Shown piece by piece: positions 18,095 to 26,929 of a stretch of DNA of 64,000 bases. Under the pieces are notes generated by a model that was given only the letters and a program-made list of their open reading frames with translations, ran no database searches and was not told the DNA's origin. The stretch lies in contig NZ_CP100470.1 in NCBI RefSeq assembly GCF_030323145.1, forward strand, positions 5,063,001-5,127,000. Reading direction: 5' to 3'. Every line of letters begins with the position of its first letter. Position 1 is the stretch's first letter. The translations under genes were made by a program, and so were the position numbers. This stretch comes from Mesorhizobium sp. C432A. Lineage in GTDB: Bacteria; Pseudomonadota; Alphaproteobacteria; Rhizobiales; Rhizobiaceae.

Positions 18095-18131
18095 GAGTAA
18101 GGCCCATGACGGGTGGAGGTCGCGCTCTGTC

Positions 18132-18290
18132 GCGCCCCCCTCTGTCCTGCCGGACATCTCCCCCACTTGGGGGGAGATTGGCCGTCACGTCTGTTTTCGC
18201 CAATCGCCAACGTTGTAAAAAAAGTGCTGCCGGCAAAACTGCTGATCTCCCCCCGTGTGGGGGAGATGTCCGGCAGAACAGAGGGGGCGC
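18132..18290. repeat. C-rich composite palindromic repeat, copy 3 (halves in reversed order)
   Basis: Contains the same two half-elements as the other copies but arranged the opposite way. The GCGCCCCCCTCTGTCCTGCC half with its CATCTCCCCC/GGGGGGAGAT stem comes first, and the ATCTCCCCCC/GGGGGAGATGTCCGGCAG half comes last. It lies between the binding-protein and ATPase genes inside one operon, so it is transcribed and may tune the ratio of the two products, as known for hairpins between such genes. Confidence 0.85.
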
Positions 18291-18324
18291 TGTCCCCCTG
18301 CCTATCGCAATCCGGGAGCAATGC

Positions 18325-19896
18325 TTGTCCGCCGTTGAGCCCACCGCATCATCGCCCCCGCTCCTTTCCGTCGAAGGCGTGACCAAGCATTTTTCCGGCG
18401 TCACCGCGCTCAGCGACGTTTCGCTCGAGGTGCGGCCCAGTGAGATCCTTGGCCTGCTCGGCGAGAACGGCGCCGGCAAGTCGACGCTGTTGAAAATCCT
18501 GTCCGGCGTGATGCCGCCGTCAAGCGGCCGCATCGTCTTCGACCGCGCCGACTACGCGCCGTCCAGTCCGCAGGATGCGAAGCGGCATGGGATCGTCACC
18601 ATCTATCAGGAACTGAGCCTGATCCCGACGCTGACGGTTGCGGAAAACATTTTCATCGGCCGCGCGCCGCTCGGGCCGCTCGGGCTGGTCAGCTGGCGCA
18701 GGATGGAGGACGCCTCGCGCGCGATCATCGCCCGCGTCGGTCTCGACATCGATCCGGCGACGCCGGTGTCCTCGCTGTCGGTAGCCGAACAGCAGCTGGT
18801 CGAAATCGCCCGCGCTCTGTCGCTGGAAAGCCGCCTGATCATCATGGACGAGCCGACCTCGGCGCTAACCGAGACCGAGGTGCAGAAACTGATGTCGATC
18901 ATGGACAGGCTGCGCAAGGACGGTGTCGCCATCATGTTCGTCACCCATCGGCTGGAAGAAGCGTCGGCGATCTGCGACCGGATGACGGTGTTGCGCGACG
19001 GCAGGCTGGCCGGTCATCTCGACCGTGACGGCCAGCCGATCCAGATCCCGAAGATCATCGAGAAGATGGTCGGCCGCGCCGCCTCCGAACTCTACGCGCG
19101 GCCGACGCAGCGCGACGTCGCCGGCGAGGTCCGGCTCTCGGTGCGAGGCTTGCGAACGGTGCGCGATCCGCTGGCGCCGCACGCCATCGTGCTCGAAGGC
19201 GTCGACCTCGATCTGAAGGCCGGCGAAATCCTCGGCGTTGCCGGTCTCGTCGGTTCCGGCCGCACCGAGCTTGCCCGCGCCATTTTCGGCGCCGACCGCA
19301 TCGCGGCGGGTAACATCACGCTGGACGGCAAGCCGATCGCCCCGGCCTCCCCCGCAGACGCCATCAAACTCGGCATCGGGCTGGTGCCGGAAGACCGCAA
19401 GCACCAGGCGATCTTTGCAGCACTGGGCATTCTCAACAATTTCTCGATCGCCTCGCTCGGCCGCTACAGCAATGGCGCCGGCTTCATGGCCGAACGGCGC
19501 GAGCGCGAGGCGCTGGCCGGCTATCGCAAAGCACTGTCGATCCGCATGGCCTCGCCCGACCAGGCGATCGAGGGCCTGTCCGGCGGCAATCAGCAAAAGG
19601 TGATCCTGGCCCGCTGGCTGGCGCGCGACCCGAAAGTACTGATCGTCGACGAGCCGACGCGCGGCGTCGATGTCGGCGCCAAGGCCGAAGTGCACCAGAT
19701 CCTGGTCCAGTTGGCTGCGCGCGGCATCGCCATCATGATGATCTCGTCGGAACTGCCGGAAGTGCTGGCGGTGTCGGATCGCATCGTCACCATGCGGCGC
19801 GGCCGTATCACCGGCGAAATGCCGGGCATCGAAGCGACCGAGGAAAAACTGATGGAACTGATGGCGCTCGACCGCAAGCAGGACGCAATCCAATGA
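18325..19896 (+). CDS. ribose-type sugar ABC transporter, double-domain ATPase
   Basis: Tandem ATP-binding subunit of the RbsA/XylG class, about 523 residues. The first domain has GENGAGKST, a signature varied to SVAEQQL, and IIMDEPTSAL. The second has a degenerate Walker A (GLVGSGRTEL), LSGGNQQK and LIVDEPTRGVD, as expected for this class. A TTG at 18325, preceded by GGGAG, is the most likely start; the upstream open frame is repeat sequence. The stop overlaps the permease start by 4 bp. Confidence 0.9.
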   Translation: MSAVEPTASSPPLLSVEGVTKHFSGVTALSDVSLEVRPSEILGLLGENGAGKSTLLKILSGVMPPSSGRIVFDRADYAPSSPQDAKRHGIVTIYQELSLIPTLTVAENIFIGRAPLGPLGLVSWRRMEDASRAIIARVGLDIDPATPVSSLSVAEQQLVEIARALSLESRLIIMDEPTSALTETEVQKLMSIMDRLRKDGVAIMFVTHRLEEASAICDRMTVLRDGRLAGHLDRDGQPIQIPKIIEKMVGRAASELYARPTQRDVAGEVRLSVRGLRTVRDPLAPHAIVLEGVDLDLKAGEILGVAGLVGSGRTELARAIFGADRIAAGNITLDGKPIAPASPADAIKLGIGLVPEDRKHQAIFAALGILNNFSIASLGRYSNGAGFMAERREREALAGYRKALSIRMASPDQAIEGLSGGNQQKVILARWLARDPKVLIVDEPTRGVDVGAKAEVHQILVQLAARGIAIMMISSELPEVLAVSDRIVTMRRGRITGEMPGIEATEEKLMELMALDRKQDAIQ

Positions 19897-20909
19897 CCAG
19901 CACCACCGAACAGACCCAGCGCAGCGGCATCAACATCGCGCGGCTTCTGATGAGTTTTGGGCCGCTGATGTTCCTGGCGGTGTTGATCGTCATCTTCACC
20001 GTGCTGAAGCCGAGCTTCATCGATCCAATCAACCTGTTCAACATTTTGAGGCAGATCTCGATCACCGGGCTGATCGCGCTTGGCATGACCTTCGTCATCC
20101 TCACTGCCGGCATCGACCTGTCGGTCGGCTCGCTGCTCGCCTTCTGCGGCATGGTGGCGGCGGTGGTGGCCAAGGGCGGCACCGCCAACACGCTGTCGCT
20201 GTCGACCACGGGCACGCAAGGATATGGCTGGTTCGCCGCCTTGCTTGCCGCCGTCATCGTCGGGGCGCTGGCCGGCGGCGTCCAGGGCTTTGCCATCACC
20301 AGGCTGAAAGTGCCGCCCTTCGTCGTCACGCTGGGTGGTCTCACAGTGTTTCGCGGCCTGACGCTGACCATCTCCAATGGCGGACCGATCTCCGGTTTCG
20401 ACGCCTCGATGCGCTGGTTCGGCACCGGGCTCATCGGACCGGTGCCGGTGCCCGCGATCATCTTCGCGGCGGCCGCCATCCTGTGCCACATCGTGCTGCG
20501 CTATACGCGCTATGGCCGTGCCGTCTATGCCGTCGGCGGCAATGCCGAGGCCGCACGCCTGTCGGGCCTGCGCGTCGACCGCATTCTGATCTCGGTCTAT
20601 GTCATCGTCGGCTTCTTCGCCGGGCTGGCGGCCTTCGTTTTGTCAGCACGGCTCAACTCCTCCGAAGCCGTAGCCGGCATCGGCTACGAACTTACGGTGA
20701 TTTCCGCCGTGGTCATCGGCGGTACCTCGCTATTCGGCGGCATCGGCTCGGTCGGCGGCACGGTGGTGGGCGCAGCGCTGATCGGCGTGCTGCAAAACGG
20801 GCTGCAGTTCAACAATGTCTCGTCCTACACACAAAGCATCGTCATCGGCCTGATCCTGATCCTGGCCGTGGCCTTCGATCGTTGGCTGAAGTCGCGGGTA
20901 AGGCGGTAA
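19893..20909 (+). CDS. ribose-type sugar ABC transporter, permease
   Basis: Inner-membrane permease of the RbsC class, 338 residues with about eight to ten hydrophobic helices. The class motif GIDLSVGSLLA is present, as are the GYELTVISAVVIGGTSLFGG loop and SVGGTVVGAALIGVL. The ATG overlaps the ATPase stop (ATGA), showing tight coupling. The permease probably works as a dimer with the ATPase at 18325 and the binding protein at 17147. Confidence 0.93.
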   Translation: MTSTTEQTQRSGINIARLLMSFGPLMFLAVLIVIFTVLKPSFIDPINLFNILRQISITGLIALGMTFVILTAGIDLSVGSLLAFCGMVAAVVAKGGTANTLSLSTTGTQGYGWFAALLAAVIVGALAGGVQGFAITRLKVPPFVVTLGGLTVFRGLTLTISNGGPISGFDASMRWFGTGLIGPVPVPAIIFAAAAILCHIVLRYTRYGRAVYAVGGNAEAARLSGLRVDRILISVYVIVGFFAGLAAFVLSARLNSSEAVAGIGYELTVISAVVIGGTSLFGGIGSVGGTVVGAALIGVLQNGLQFNNVSSYTQSIVIGLILILAVAFDRWLKSRVRR

Positions 20910-20919
20910 GGGATCGGCC

Positions 20920-21417
20920 ATGGTTCAGATCAGGGCGATGACAGAGAACGATGTAGCGTCGGTATCGCGGCTGCTGGGAGAGTCTTGGCGGCGCACCTAT
21001 TCGGCGATCCTCGGACCCGAGACCACTGCACGCCTCTCGGACGACAAGCATGCGCCCGAGCGGCTGGCCGAGGAACTTGGGGACGACAACAAGATGTCGT
21101 TCGTGGCCGAACGGCCGGACGGTTCGATCGCCGGCTACGCGATGGCGGCGATGGACGACCGTGGCGATGTCCTGCTCGACCGGCTGCACATCGACAAGAC
21201 AGAGTTCGGCAGCGGGCTCGCCACCGACCTGCTGCACGCGGTGCTTGTCGCGCATGCCGGCATCCCCAGCATTGCGCTGGAAGTGATCGAGGGCAACGAC
21301 CGGGCGATCGCCTTCTATCGCAAGCACGGTTTCGAAGTGGTCGAGCGCCACACGGCCGCGCACGGCGTTGGCGGCCACGCCTCGCTGATCATGCGCCGGC
21401 TGCTGTCGAGGGCGTAA
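20920..21417 (+). CDS. GNAT family N-acetyltransferase
   Basis: A 165-residue acetyl-CoA-dependent acetyltransferase. The GNAT fold is evident from IRAMTENDVASVSRLLGESW at the start, the cofactor-loop region around DRLHIDKTEFGSGLATDLL, and EVIEGNDRAIAFYRKHGFEV near the end. The substrate is unknown. It begins 10 bp after the permease stop, so it may be the last gene of the ABC operon, but its role there is not obvious. Confidence 0.87.
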   Translation: MVQIRAMTENDVASVSRLLGESWRRTYSAILGPETTARLSDDKHAPERLAEELGDDNKMSFVAERPDGSIAGYAMAAMDDRGDVLLDRLHIDKTEFGSGLATDLLHAVLVAHAGIPSIALEVIEGNDRAIAFYRKHGFEVVERHTAAHGVGGHASLIMRRLLSRA

Positions 21418-21427
21418 GGGAAGGGAA

Positions 21428-21486
21428 TAGGCCGTAGGGAATAGGGAATAAGGTGGCGCAGACCGATACCCTACGCCTACGGCCTA
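21428..21486. terminator. inverted repeat between convergent genes
   Basis: Arms TAGGCCGTAGG (21428-21438) and CCTACGGCCTA (21476-21486) are perfect complements around a 37-nt loop that itself holds GGGAATAGGG repeats. It lies just after the acetyltransferase stop and overlaps the end of the convergent small gene, so it could end both transcripts. Confidence 0.4.
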
Positions 21487-21717
21487 CTGCGACGCCGCTT
21501 GCCGGCCGTCCTCGTCGTCCGGCATATCGAGAATTTCGATCAGCCGCGCCACCTTCGTTCCCGGCAAGGGGCGACCCTCGTTGACCAGCGCCTCGTCGGC
21601 ACCGAGCCAAGCGAACGCCTCGCGCAGTTCTTCAAGGGTGGCGCCGGTCAGCGCGATGTCGGCTATGACCGCCTCGTCTACCGGCCCCAACACCGAAATG
21701 ATGTCGTTGCGTGTCAT
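21484..21717 (-). CDS. conserved hypothetical protein, 77 residues
   Basis: Acidic small protein (MTRNDIISVLGPVDEAVIAD, then a TLEELREAFAWLGADEALV helix pair). The ATG at 21717 has a strong GGAGGTGACC ribosome site, which fixes the start within the longer open frame. No signal peptide or membrane segment. The helix composition suggests an all-alpha domain. I do not recognise a function. Confidence 0.7.
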   Translation of the reverse strand: MTRNDIISVLGPVDEAVIADIALTGATLEELREAFAWLGADEALVNEGRPLPGTKVARLIEILDMPDDEDGRQAASQ

Positions 21718-21866
21718 GGTCACCTCCATGCTAAGTGCCGGCCGGTCGTCGAGATGACGCCGAGACCCGGCCATCCAGCCAACGGATTGCGAGAAAAAAC
21801 CGCCGACAAAGCAGAATCTGGGTCTTCTTTTCGACTAAGCAAGGTGAACGCGCGCGCCTTTTGCCG

Positions 21867-22496
21867 TCAAGCAGCCGAGTGCGGATCGATGCTGTAGAGA
21901 TGCACGGGATAGCCGGGACCGATGGCGTCGCGCACCCGGTCCGTCCAGGCGAGGAGCGCCGGATAACCCGACAGCGCAAAGCCACAGTCTTCGGCACGGT
22001 GGCCGTAGGCATAGACAGCAATGTCGGCGATGGTGAGCGTGTCGCCGACAAGGAAGGGCGTGTCGTTCAGGCTGCGCTCCAGCGCTGCCAGCGTGCGGGC
22101 GCCGGCTTCGCGCTTGGCCGGAACAATCGCCTGGTGGCGCTCCAGCCTTCCGGCCAGCGTCCAGAAGCGCAGGGAGCCGATGACCGGCTCGACATGGTAC
22201 TGTTCGAAGAACAGCCATTGCATAATTTTGGCGCTGACATAGCGATCCGCCGGCAGCAAGGGCGTGCCTTCGGCGAGATAAATGAGGATCGCATTCGATT
22301 CGGCGATCGCACGGCCATCCTCGAGTTCGAGCACAGGAACGGCGCCGGCCGGGTTGAGCTTCAGGAAAGCGTCGGTGTGGCTCGCGCCCTCGAAAATCGA
22401 CACCAGGCGGCTTTCATAGGGAATGTTGAGCAGGCCGAGCACGACCCTCGCCTTCCAACCGTTTTGCGACGGCAAATAATCATGAAGCGTGAGCAT
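21867..22496 (-). CDS. glutathione S-transferase family protein
   Basis: About 209 residues. The thioredoxin-fold N-terminal domain (LTLHDYLPSQNGWKARVVLGLL; the cis-proline region VPVLELEDG; the glutathione-binding AIAESNAILIYLAE) is followed by the helical C-terminal domain with the conserved FLVGDTLTIADIAVYAY segment. AAGGACA precedes the ATG at 22496. It is probably cytosolic and handles electrophiles or acts as a glutathione lyase; the substrate is unknown. It is divergent from the tagatose kinase gene. Confidence 0.88.
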   Translation of the reverse strand: MLTLHDYLPSQNGWKARVVLGLLNIPYESRLVSIFEGASHTDAFLKLNPAGAVPVLELEDGRAIAESNAILIYLAEGTPLLPADRYVSAKIMQWLFFEQYHVEPVIGSLRFWTLAGRLERHQAIVPAKREAGARTLAALERSLNDTPFLVGDTLTIADIAVYAYGHRAEDCGFALSGYPALLAWTDRVRDAIGPGYPVHLYSIDPHSAA

Positions 22497-22705
22497 GGCT
22501 GTCCTTTCGCTGCGGTCGACGCCTGATTTGCACGGTGCCACGATACCAGCCACCCGAATCCTGCAATGTGTACGCGCGGAAACAGATAAACTATACGCAT
22601 GAGAGCTTTATTGACTTCGCTGTATGTGCGATTTACCCGATAAACACTTGCGTCGGATAACTGCGCGGGCAAGCAATCAGTTTGCGTGTGAGAGGAATCG
22701 CAAGC

Positions 22706-23692
22706 ATGAGCCTTTCGCGCCGAAGCGAGATCGCCGCCGAGGCCGTGGGGCCAACGATTGTCGCCGGCGAAATCCTGGTCGAGATCATGGCGACGGAACT
22801 GGGTTTCGGCTTCCTCGAGCCGCAATCGCTTGTCGGGCCATTCCCCAGCGGTGCGCCGGCGATCTTCATCGACCAGGTCGCCCGGCTGGGAGGCGGCGCC
22901 GGCATCATCGGCTGCGTCGGTCGCGACGATTTCGGCACGCTCAACCTGAACCGGCTGGAGCGCGACGGCGTCGACGTCTCCGCCGTCGATATCAGCGACC
23001 GCTTCCCGACGGGATGCGCCTTCGTGCGCTACCGGCCCGATGGTATCAGGGACTTCGTCTACAACATCGCCGAATCCGCCGCCGGGCAGATCCACCTGAC
23101 CACTGCTGCGCGCCTGCTGGCGGACAGGGCCGGCCATCTGCATATCATGGGATCGACGCTGTCGGTGGCAGGGCTGAAGGAGATCGTCAGCTACGCAGTG
23201 CAGGCGGTTCGTGCCCGCGGCGGCTCGACCTCATTCGACCCGAATGTGCGCAAGGAGCTGATCGACGGCTCCGACGGCGCACTGTTTTCCGCCCTCATCG
23301 ACGATGCCGACCTGCTGCTGCCGTCCGGCGACGAATTGCTCGCTACGGCGGGCGTCGATGACGAGCATCAGGCGGTGGCGGCGCTGTTTGCCAGGGGCGT
23401 CGGCGAGATCGTGCTGAAGCGCGGTGCTGACGGCTCTTCCTGGTTCGGCGCCGACGGCGCCAGGATCGACTGCGCCGGTTTTCAAGTCGAGGAAGTCGAC
23501 CCGACGGGCGCCGGCGACTGCTTTGGCGCCACCTACCTGACTTGCCGCCGCCAGGGGATGGAGCCCGGCAAGGCGCTGCTTTATGCCAATGCCGCCGGCG
23601 CCCGCAACATCACCCGGCGCGGCCCGATGGAAGGCACCGCCGGCTTCGATGCGCTTGACCAATTCATCAAGGGAACAGCGAGACGGACATGA
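22706..23692 (+). CDS. tagK: PfkB-family sugar kinase, probable D-tagatose kinase
   Basis: Ribokinase-type kinase of about 328 residues. Conserved parts are [10 protein letters not shown] at the start, [16 protein letters not shown], the catalytic anion hole [12 protein letters not shown], and the closing [20 protein letters not shown] precedes the ATG at 22706. The stop overlaps the gatZ start (ATGA), and in Agrobacterium such a pair converts tagatose to tagatose-6-phosphate and epimerises it during galactitol use. The tagatose assignment comes from that neighbour. Confidence 0.82.
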   Translation: MSLSRRSEIAAEAVGPTIVAGEILVEIMATELGFGFLEPQSLVGPFPSGAPAIFIDQVARLGGGAGIIGCVGRDDFGTLNLNRLERDGVDVSAVDISDRFPTGCAFVRYRPDGIRDFVYNIAESAAGQIHLTTAARLLADRAGHLHIMGSTLSVAGLKEIVSYAVQAVRARGGSTSFDPNVRKELIDGSDGALFSALIDDADLLLPSGDELLATAGVDDEHQAVAALFARGVGEIVLKRGADGSSWFGADGARIDCAGFQVEEVDPTGAGDCFGATYLTCRRQGMEPGKALLYANAAGARNITRRGPMEGTAGFDALDQFIKGTARRT

Positions 23693-24966
23693 GCGCCAAC
23701 CCGCTTGCAGGCCTCGCCAGCGCGCGCAAAAACGCCTCGCCCTACGGCATCACCTCGATCTGCTCCGCGCATCCGCTGGTGATCCAGACGGCGATCAGGC
23801 GCGCCGTTGCCGACAGGGAGAAAAACCTGCTGATTGAGGCAACCTGCAATCAGGTCAACCAGTTCGGCGGCTATACCGGAATGACCCCGGCGCTGTTCGT
23901 CGCCTTCGTGCTGGAGATCGCCTGCCGCGAGGGGCTGGAAGCCTCGCGCATCATCTTCGGCGGCGACCATCTGGGACCGAACCCGTGGCGCGCAGAGCCG
24001 GCGGCGCAGGCGATGGACAAGGCCGAGGCCATGGTCGGCGCCTATATCGCGGCCGGCTTCACCAAGATCCATCTCGACGCATCGATGGGCTGCGCCGGCG
24101 AGCCGGCGGCGCTTGACGACGAGACCATCGCCACCCGGGCGGCGCGGCTGGCAAAGGCGGCCGAAACGGGCGCGCACGCCGCAGGCAGCACCTTGCCGGT
24201 CTACATCATCGGCACCGAAGTCCCCGCCCCCGGCGGAGTCGACCATGCGATCAGCGAGTTGAAGCCGACTGAGGCGGCGGCGGCGCGGCGCACGATCGAG
24301 GTTCACCGGGAGATCTTTGCCCGCGAAGGCCTGTCCGAGGCCTTCGGCCGCGTCATCGCCGTGGTCGTGCAGCCGGGCGTGGAATTCGGCAGCCAGAACG
24401 TCGTCGCCTACGCGCCCGAGAAATCCAAGGGCCTGACCGGCTTGCTCGATGAGCAGCCGTCGCTCGTCTACGAGGCGCATTCGACCGACTACCAGAGCCG
24501 TGCGGCTTTGACCGCGCTGGTCGCAAACGGCTTTCCTATCCTCAAGGTCGGCCCCGGCCTGACCTTCGCCTTGCGCGAGGCGCTTTACGGGCTCGACCTG
24601 ATCGCCTCCGAAATGGCCAGGGACTATGGCGACCGGTCGCTCGCCCGGACCATGGAAAGCGCGATGCTGGCAGCCCCCGGCCATTGGCACAGCCACTATC
24701 ATGGCAATGAAGCAGAGCTCTATGTGCAGCGGCATTACAGCTACAGCGACCGCATCCGCTATTATTGGAGCAACCCCACCGCTGTCGCGGCCGTCGAGCG
24801 CCTGCGCAAGGCGCTGGACGACGTTGCCATTCCCGAAACGCTGATGCGGCAATGCCTGCCGGCGCTGCCGGCCGAACTCGGGCCGGCGGGCAATCCCGAG
24901 GCTATCCTTCTCGAAGCTGTCGATCAGGTGCTGGCCGACTATGACGCGGCCTGCCGTGGGACCTGA
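23689..24966 (+). CDS. gatZ: GatZ/KbaZ family protein (tagatose-6-phosphate epimerase or aldolase subunit)
   Basis: 425 residues, full length for the family. Typical segments: [50 protein letters not shown] and EAHSTDYQ. In enterobacteria GatZ supports tagatose-bisphosphate aldolase GatY. In Agrobacterium, where no GatY partner is adjacent, the GatZ homologue was shown to be a D-tagatose-6-phosphate 4-epimerase making fructose-6-phosphate. No GatY is seen here either, so the epimerase role is more likely. Coupled to tagK. Confidence 0.88.
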   Translation: MSANPLAGLASARKNASPYGITSICSAHPLVIQTAIRRAVADREKNLLIEATCNQVNQFGGYTGMTPALFVAFVLEIACREGLEASRIIFGGDHLGPNPWRAEPAAQAMDKAEAMVGAYIAAGFTKIHLDASMGCAGEPAALDDETIATRAARLAKAAETGAHAAGSTLPVYIIGTEVPAPGGVDHAISELKPTEAAAARRTIEVHREIFAREGLSEAFGRVIAVVVQPGVEFGSQNVVAYAPEKSKGLTGLLDEQPSLVYEAHSTDYQSRAALTALVANGFPILKVGPGLTFALREALYGLDLIASEMARDYGDRSLARTMESAMLAAPGHWHSHYHGNEAELYVQRHYSYSDRIRYYWSNPTAVAAVERLRKALDDVAIPETLMRQCLPALPAELGPAGNPEAILLEAVDQVLADYDAACRGT

Positions 24967-25018
24967 GTGCATTGCGCCGGGTTGATCTTTGCCTCAGCCC
25001 AGTGTCTCTGACGTTTCC

Positions 25019-25609
25019 ATGAAACCAGCCATGTTCTTTCTCCTGTTCGCGGCCTCCCTGCTGGCGTCGCCGGCACGCGCCGACTGGAAGCCGGTCGAAA
25101 AGGTCGAGACCTACGCCATCGCAGGGCGGACCGGCCCGGAACTCTATGCCGCGATCGGCGAAGCCGGCCCCTTGCTCGGCAAGGGTCGGGTCATTGCGCA
25201 CACCAATTTCAAGCTGACCTGGACCAGGGACTACAGGCCGAAAGGCGACGCCTGCGTGCTCAAATCGGCGCGCCCGAAACTGATCATCACCTACACCTTG
25301 CCGAAGCCGGCCGAACCGTTGCCGGCTTCCGTCCAGAAGAACTGGACGGTGTTCATCGCCGGGCTCGCCGCCCACGAGAGAGTGCATGGCGCAGCCATCG
25401 CCGAGATGGTGCGCAAGATCGAGGCGGTGAGCGTCGGCCTGACCGTTACTGATGACCCCGCCTGCAGCAAGATCAGAACCGAGCTGACGAGGCAACTCGC
25501 CCAGATCTCGCTGGCTCAGCGGCAGGCGAGCCGCGACTTCGACCGGGTCGAATTCGGCCCCGGCGGAAACCTGCAGAAGCTGGTGCTGGCTTTTGTGAAT
25601 GGGGGGTAG
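25019..25609 (+). CDS. DUF922 secreted protein with HExxH motif
   Basis: About 196 residues. A signal peptide (MKPAMFFLLFAASLLASPARA) is followed by a DUF922-like domain: WTRDYRPKGDACVLKSARPKLIITYTLP with an invariant-looking tryptophan region, then AAHERVHGAAI. HERVH fits the HExxH zinc-protease motif, and the family is predicted to be metallopeptidases. A periplasmic location is expected. No clear operon partner: it sits 52 bp after gatZ but has an unrelated role. Confidence 0.82.
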   Translation: MKPAMFFLLFAASLLASPARADWKPVEKVETYAIAGRTGPELYAAIGEAGPLLGKGRVIAHTNFKLTWTRDYRPKGDACVLKSARPKLIITYTLPKPAEPLPASVQKNWTVFIAGLAAHERVHGAAIAEMVRKIEAVSVGLTVTDDPACSKIRTELTRQLAQISLAQRQASRDFDRVEFGPGGNLQKLVLAFVNGG

Positions 25610-25689
25610 TTTGCCGGCGAACCGGTCATTGCGCCGGGTGTTTCGAACGACAAGAAAACCGTCCGCATGGCCGCTTTACAGGCAGGCTT

Positions 25690-25701
25690 GGTAGCGCTAC
25701 C
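25690..25701. promoter_or_regulatory. putative LacI-family operator of the sugar ABC operon
   Basis: Perfect 12-bp palindrome GGTAGCGCTACC with the central CG dinucleotide typical of LacI-family operators. It lies 103 bp upstream of the first gene of the carbohydrate ABC operon (ATG 25805). No LacI gene is adjacent, so the regulator would be encoded elsewhere. Confidence 0.45.
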
Positions 25702-25804
25702 GTCTGATCGTCGCGCGACCTGTTGGGGGAATGGGAGACGGTCGCGAGGCGGGAGAGGAGCGGTTTCCTTCGGGGCGTCGCAAGAAGCATTCGGGAGGAG
25801 ATCG

Positions 25805-26890
25805 ATGGCGTCTGTCGCGATCGGCGACGTTTACAAATCGTTCGGGACCGTCGAGGTCCTGCACGGCGTCAGTGTGGATATCGACGACGGCGAATTCGTC
25901 ACGCTGGTCGGCCCGTCGGGTTGCGGAAAATCGACCCTTCTCAGGATGATCGCCGGCCTGGAAAAGATTTCTCGGGGCGAGATCGCGATCGGGGATCGGG
26001 TCGTTAACAACGTTGCGCCGAAAGAGCGCGACGTTGCCATGGTGTTCCAGAACTACGCGCTCTACCCGCACATGACGGTCGCGGAGAACATGGCGTTCTC
26101 GCTCATGCTCAAAGGTGTTTCGAAGGCCGATTGCGCTACCAGCATTCAGCGCGCCGCCGAAATCCTCGGGCTGGTGCCATTGCTGACGCGATATCCGCGC
26201 CAGCTTTCCGGCGGCCAGCGCCAGCGCGTCGCCATGGGCCGGGCGATCGTGCGCGATCCACAGGTTTTCCTGTTCGACGAACCGCTCTCCAATCTCGACG
26301 CCAAGCTCAGGGTGCAGATGCGCGCCGAGATCAAGGAACTGCACCAGCGGCTCAAGACGACCACAGTCTATGTCACCCACGACCAGATCGAGGCCATGAC
26401 CATGGCGGACAAGATCGTCGTCATGCATGACGGCATCGTCGAACAGATCGGACCGCCGCTGGAGCTCTACGACAGGCCAAACAATCTCTTCGTCGCCAGT
26501 TTCATCGGCTCGCCCGCCATGAACCTGATCAAGGGCGAGATCGTCACCGACGGGTCTCCGTCCTTTCGCGGCGCCGGGGGAATTTCCGTGCCGCTGGCCG
26601 GCGCGCCGGCCGTTGGCAACGGTCATCCGGTGGTGCTGGGAATACGGCCCGAGCATTTGCGGCTATCGTCAGACCAAGGCATTCCAGTCACCGTCGCGGT
26701 GGTCGAGCCGACCGGGTCGGAAGTGCAGATCATCGGCCGCACCGCCGGCGGCGACGAGATCGTCGCCAATTTCCGCGAACGCCATGCCTTCACACCGGGC
26801 GAAACCATACGGCTCACTGCCGCGCCTGGCCTGATTCATCTCTTTGACGGCAAGACCGGAACACGATTTGAAACGCGTAACGGATGGTAA
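25805..26890 (+). CDS. carbohydrate ABC transporter ATPase (UgpC/MalK class)
   Basis: 361 residues, cytoplasmic ATPase of a CUT1-type importer. Walker A GPSGCGKST (residues 36-44), signature LSGGQRQRVAMGRAI, Walker B FLFDEPLSNLDAKLR, switch His in VTHDQIEA, then the C-terminal OB-fold regulatory domain (VVLGIRPEHLRL). GGGAGGAGATCG precedes the ATG at 25805. First gene of a four-gene operon with a binding protein and two permeases. The class is often shared between several sugar transporters. Confidence 0.93.
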   Translation: MASVAIGDVYKSFGTVEVLHGVSVDIDDGEFVTLVGPSGCGKSTLLRMIAGLEKISRGEIAIGDRVVNNVAPKERDVAMVFQNYALYPHMTVAENMAFSLMLKGVSKADCATSIQRAAEILGLVPLLTRYPRQLSGGQRQRVAMGRAIVRDPQVFLFDEPLSNLDAKLRVQMRAEIKELHQRLKTTTVYVTHDQIEAMTMADKIVVMHDGIVEQIGPPLELYDRPNNLFVASFIGSPAMNLIKGEIVTDGSPSFRGAGGISVPLAGAPAVGNGHPVVLGIRPEHLRLSSDQGIPVTVAVVEPTGSEVQIIGRTAGGDEIVANFRERHAFTPGETIRLTAAPGLIHLFDGKTGTRFETRNGW

Positions 26891-26929
26891 GGACCGCATA
26901 GCAAGGAAGATAAACCGGAGGAGACGACC

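Noticed and set aside
18091..18324. 78 extra N-terminal codons for the ABC ATPase
   Set aside because: They translate the palindromic repeat; TTG 18325 with GGGAG fits the family start.
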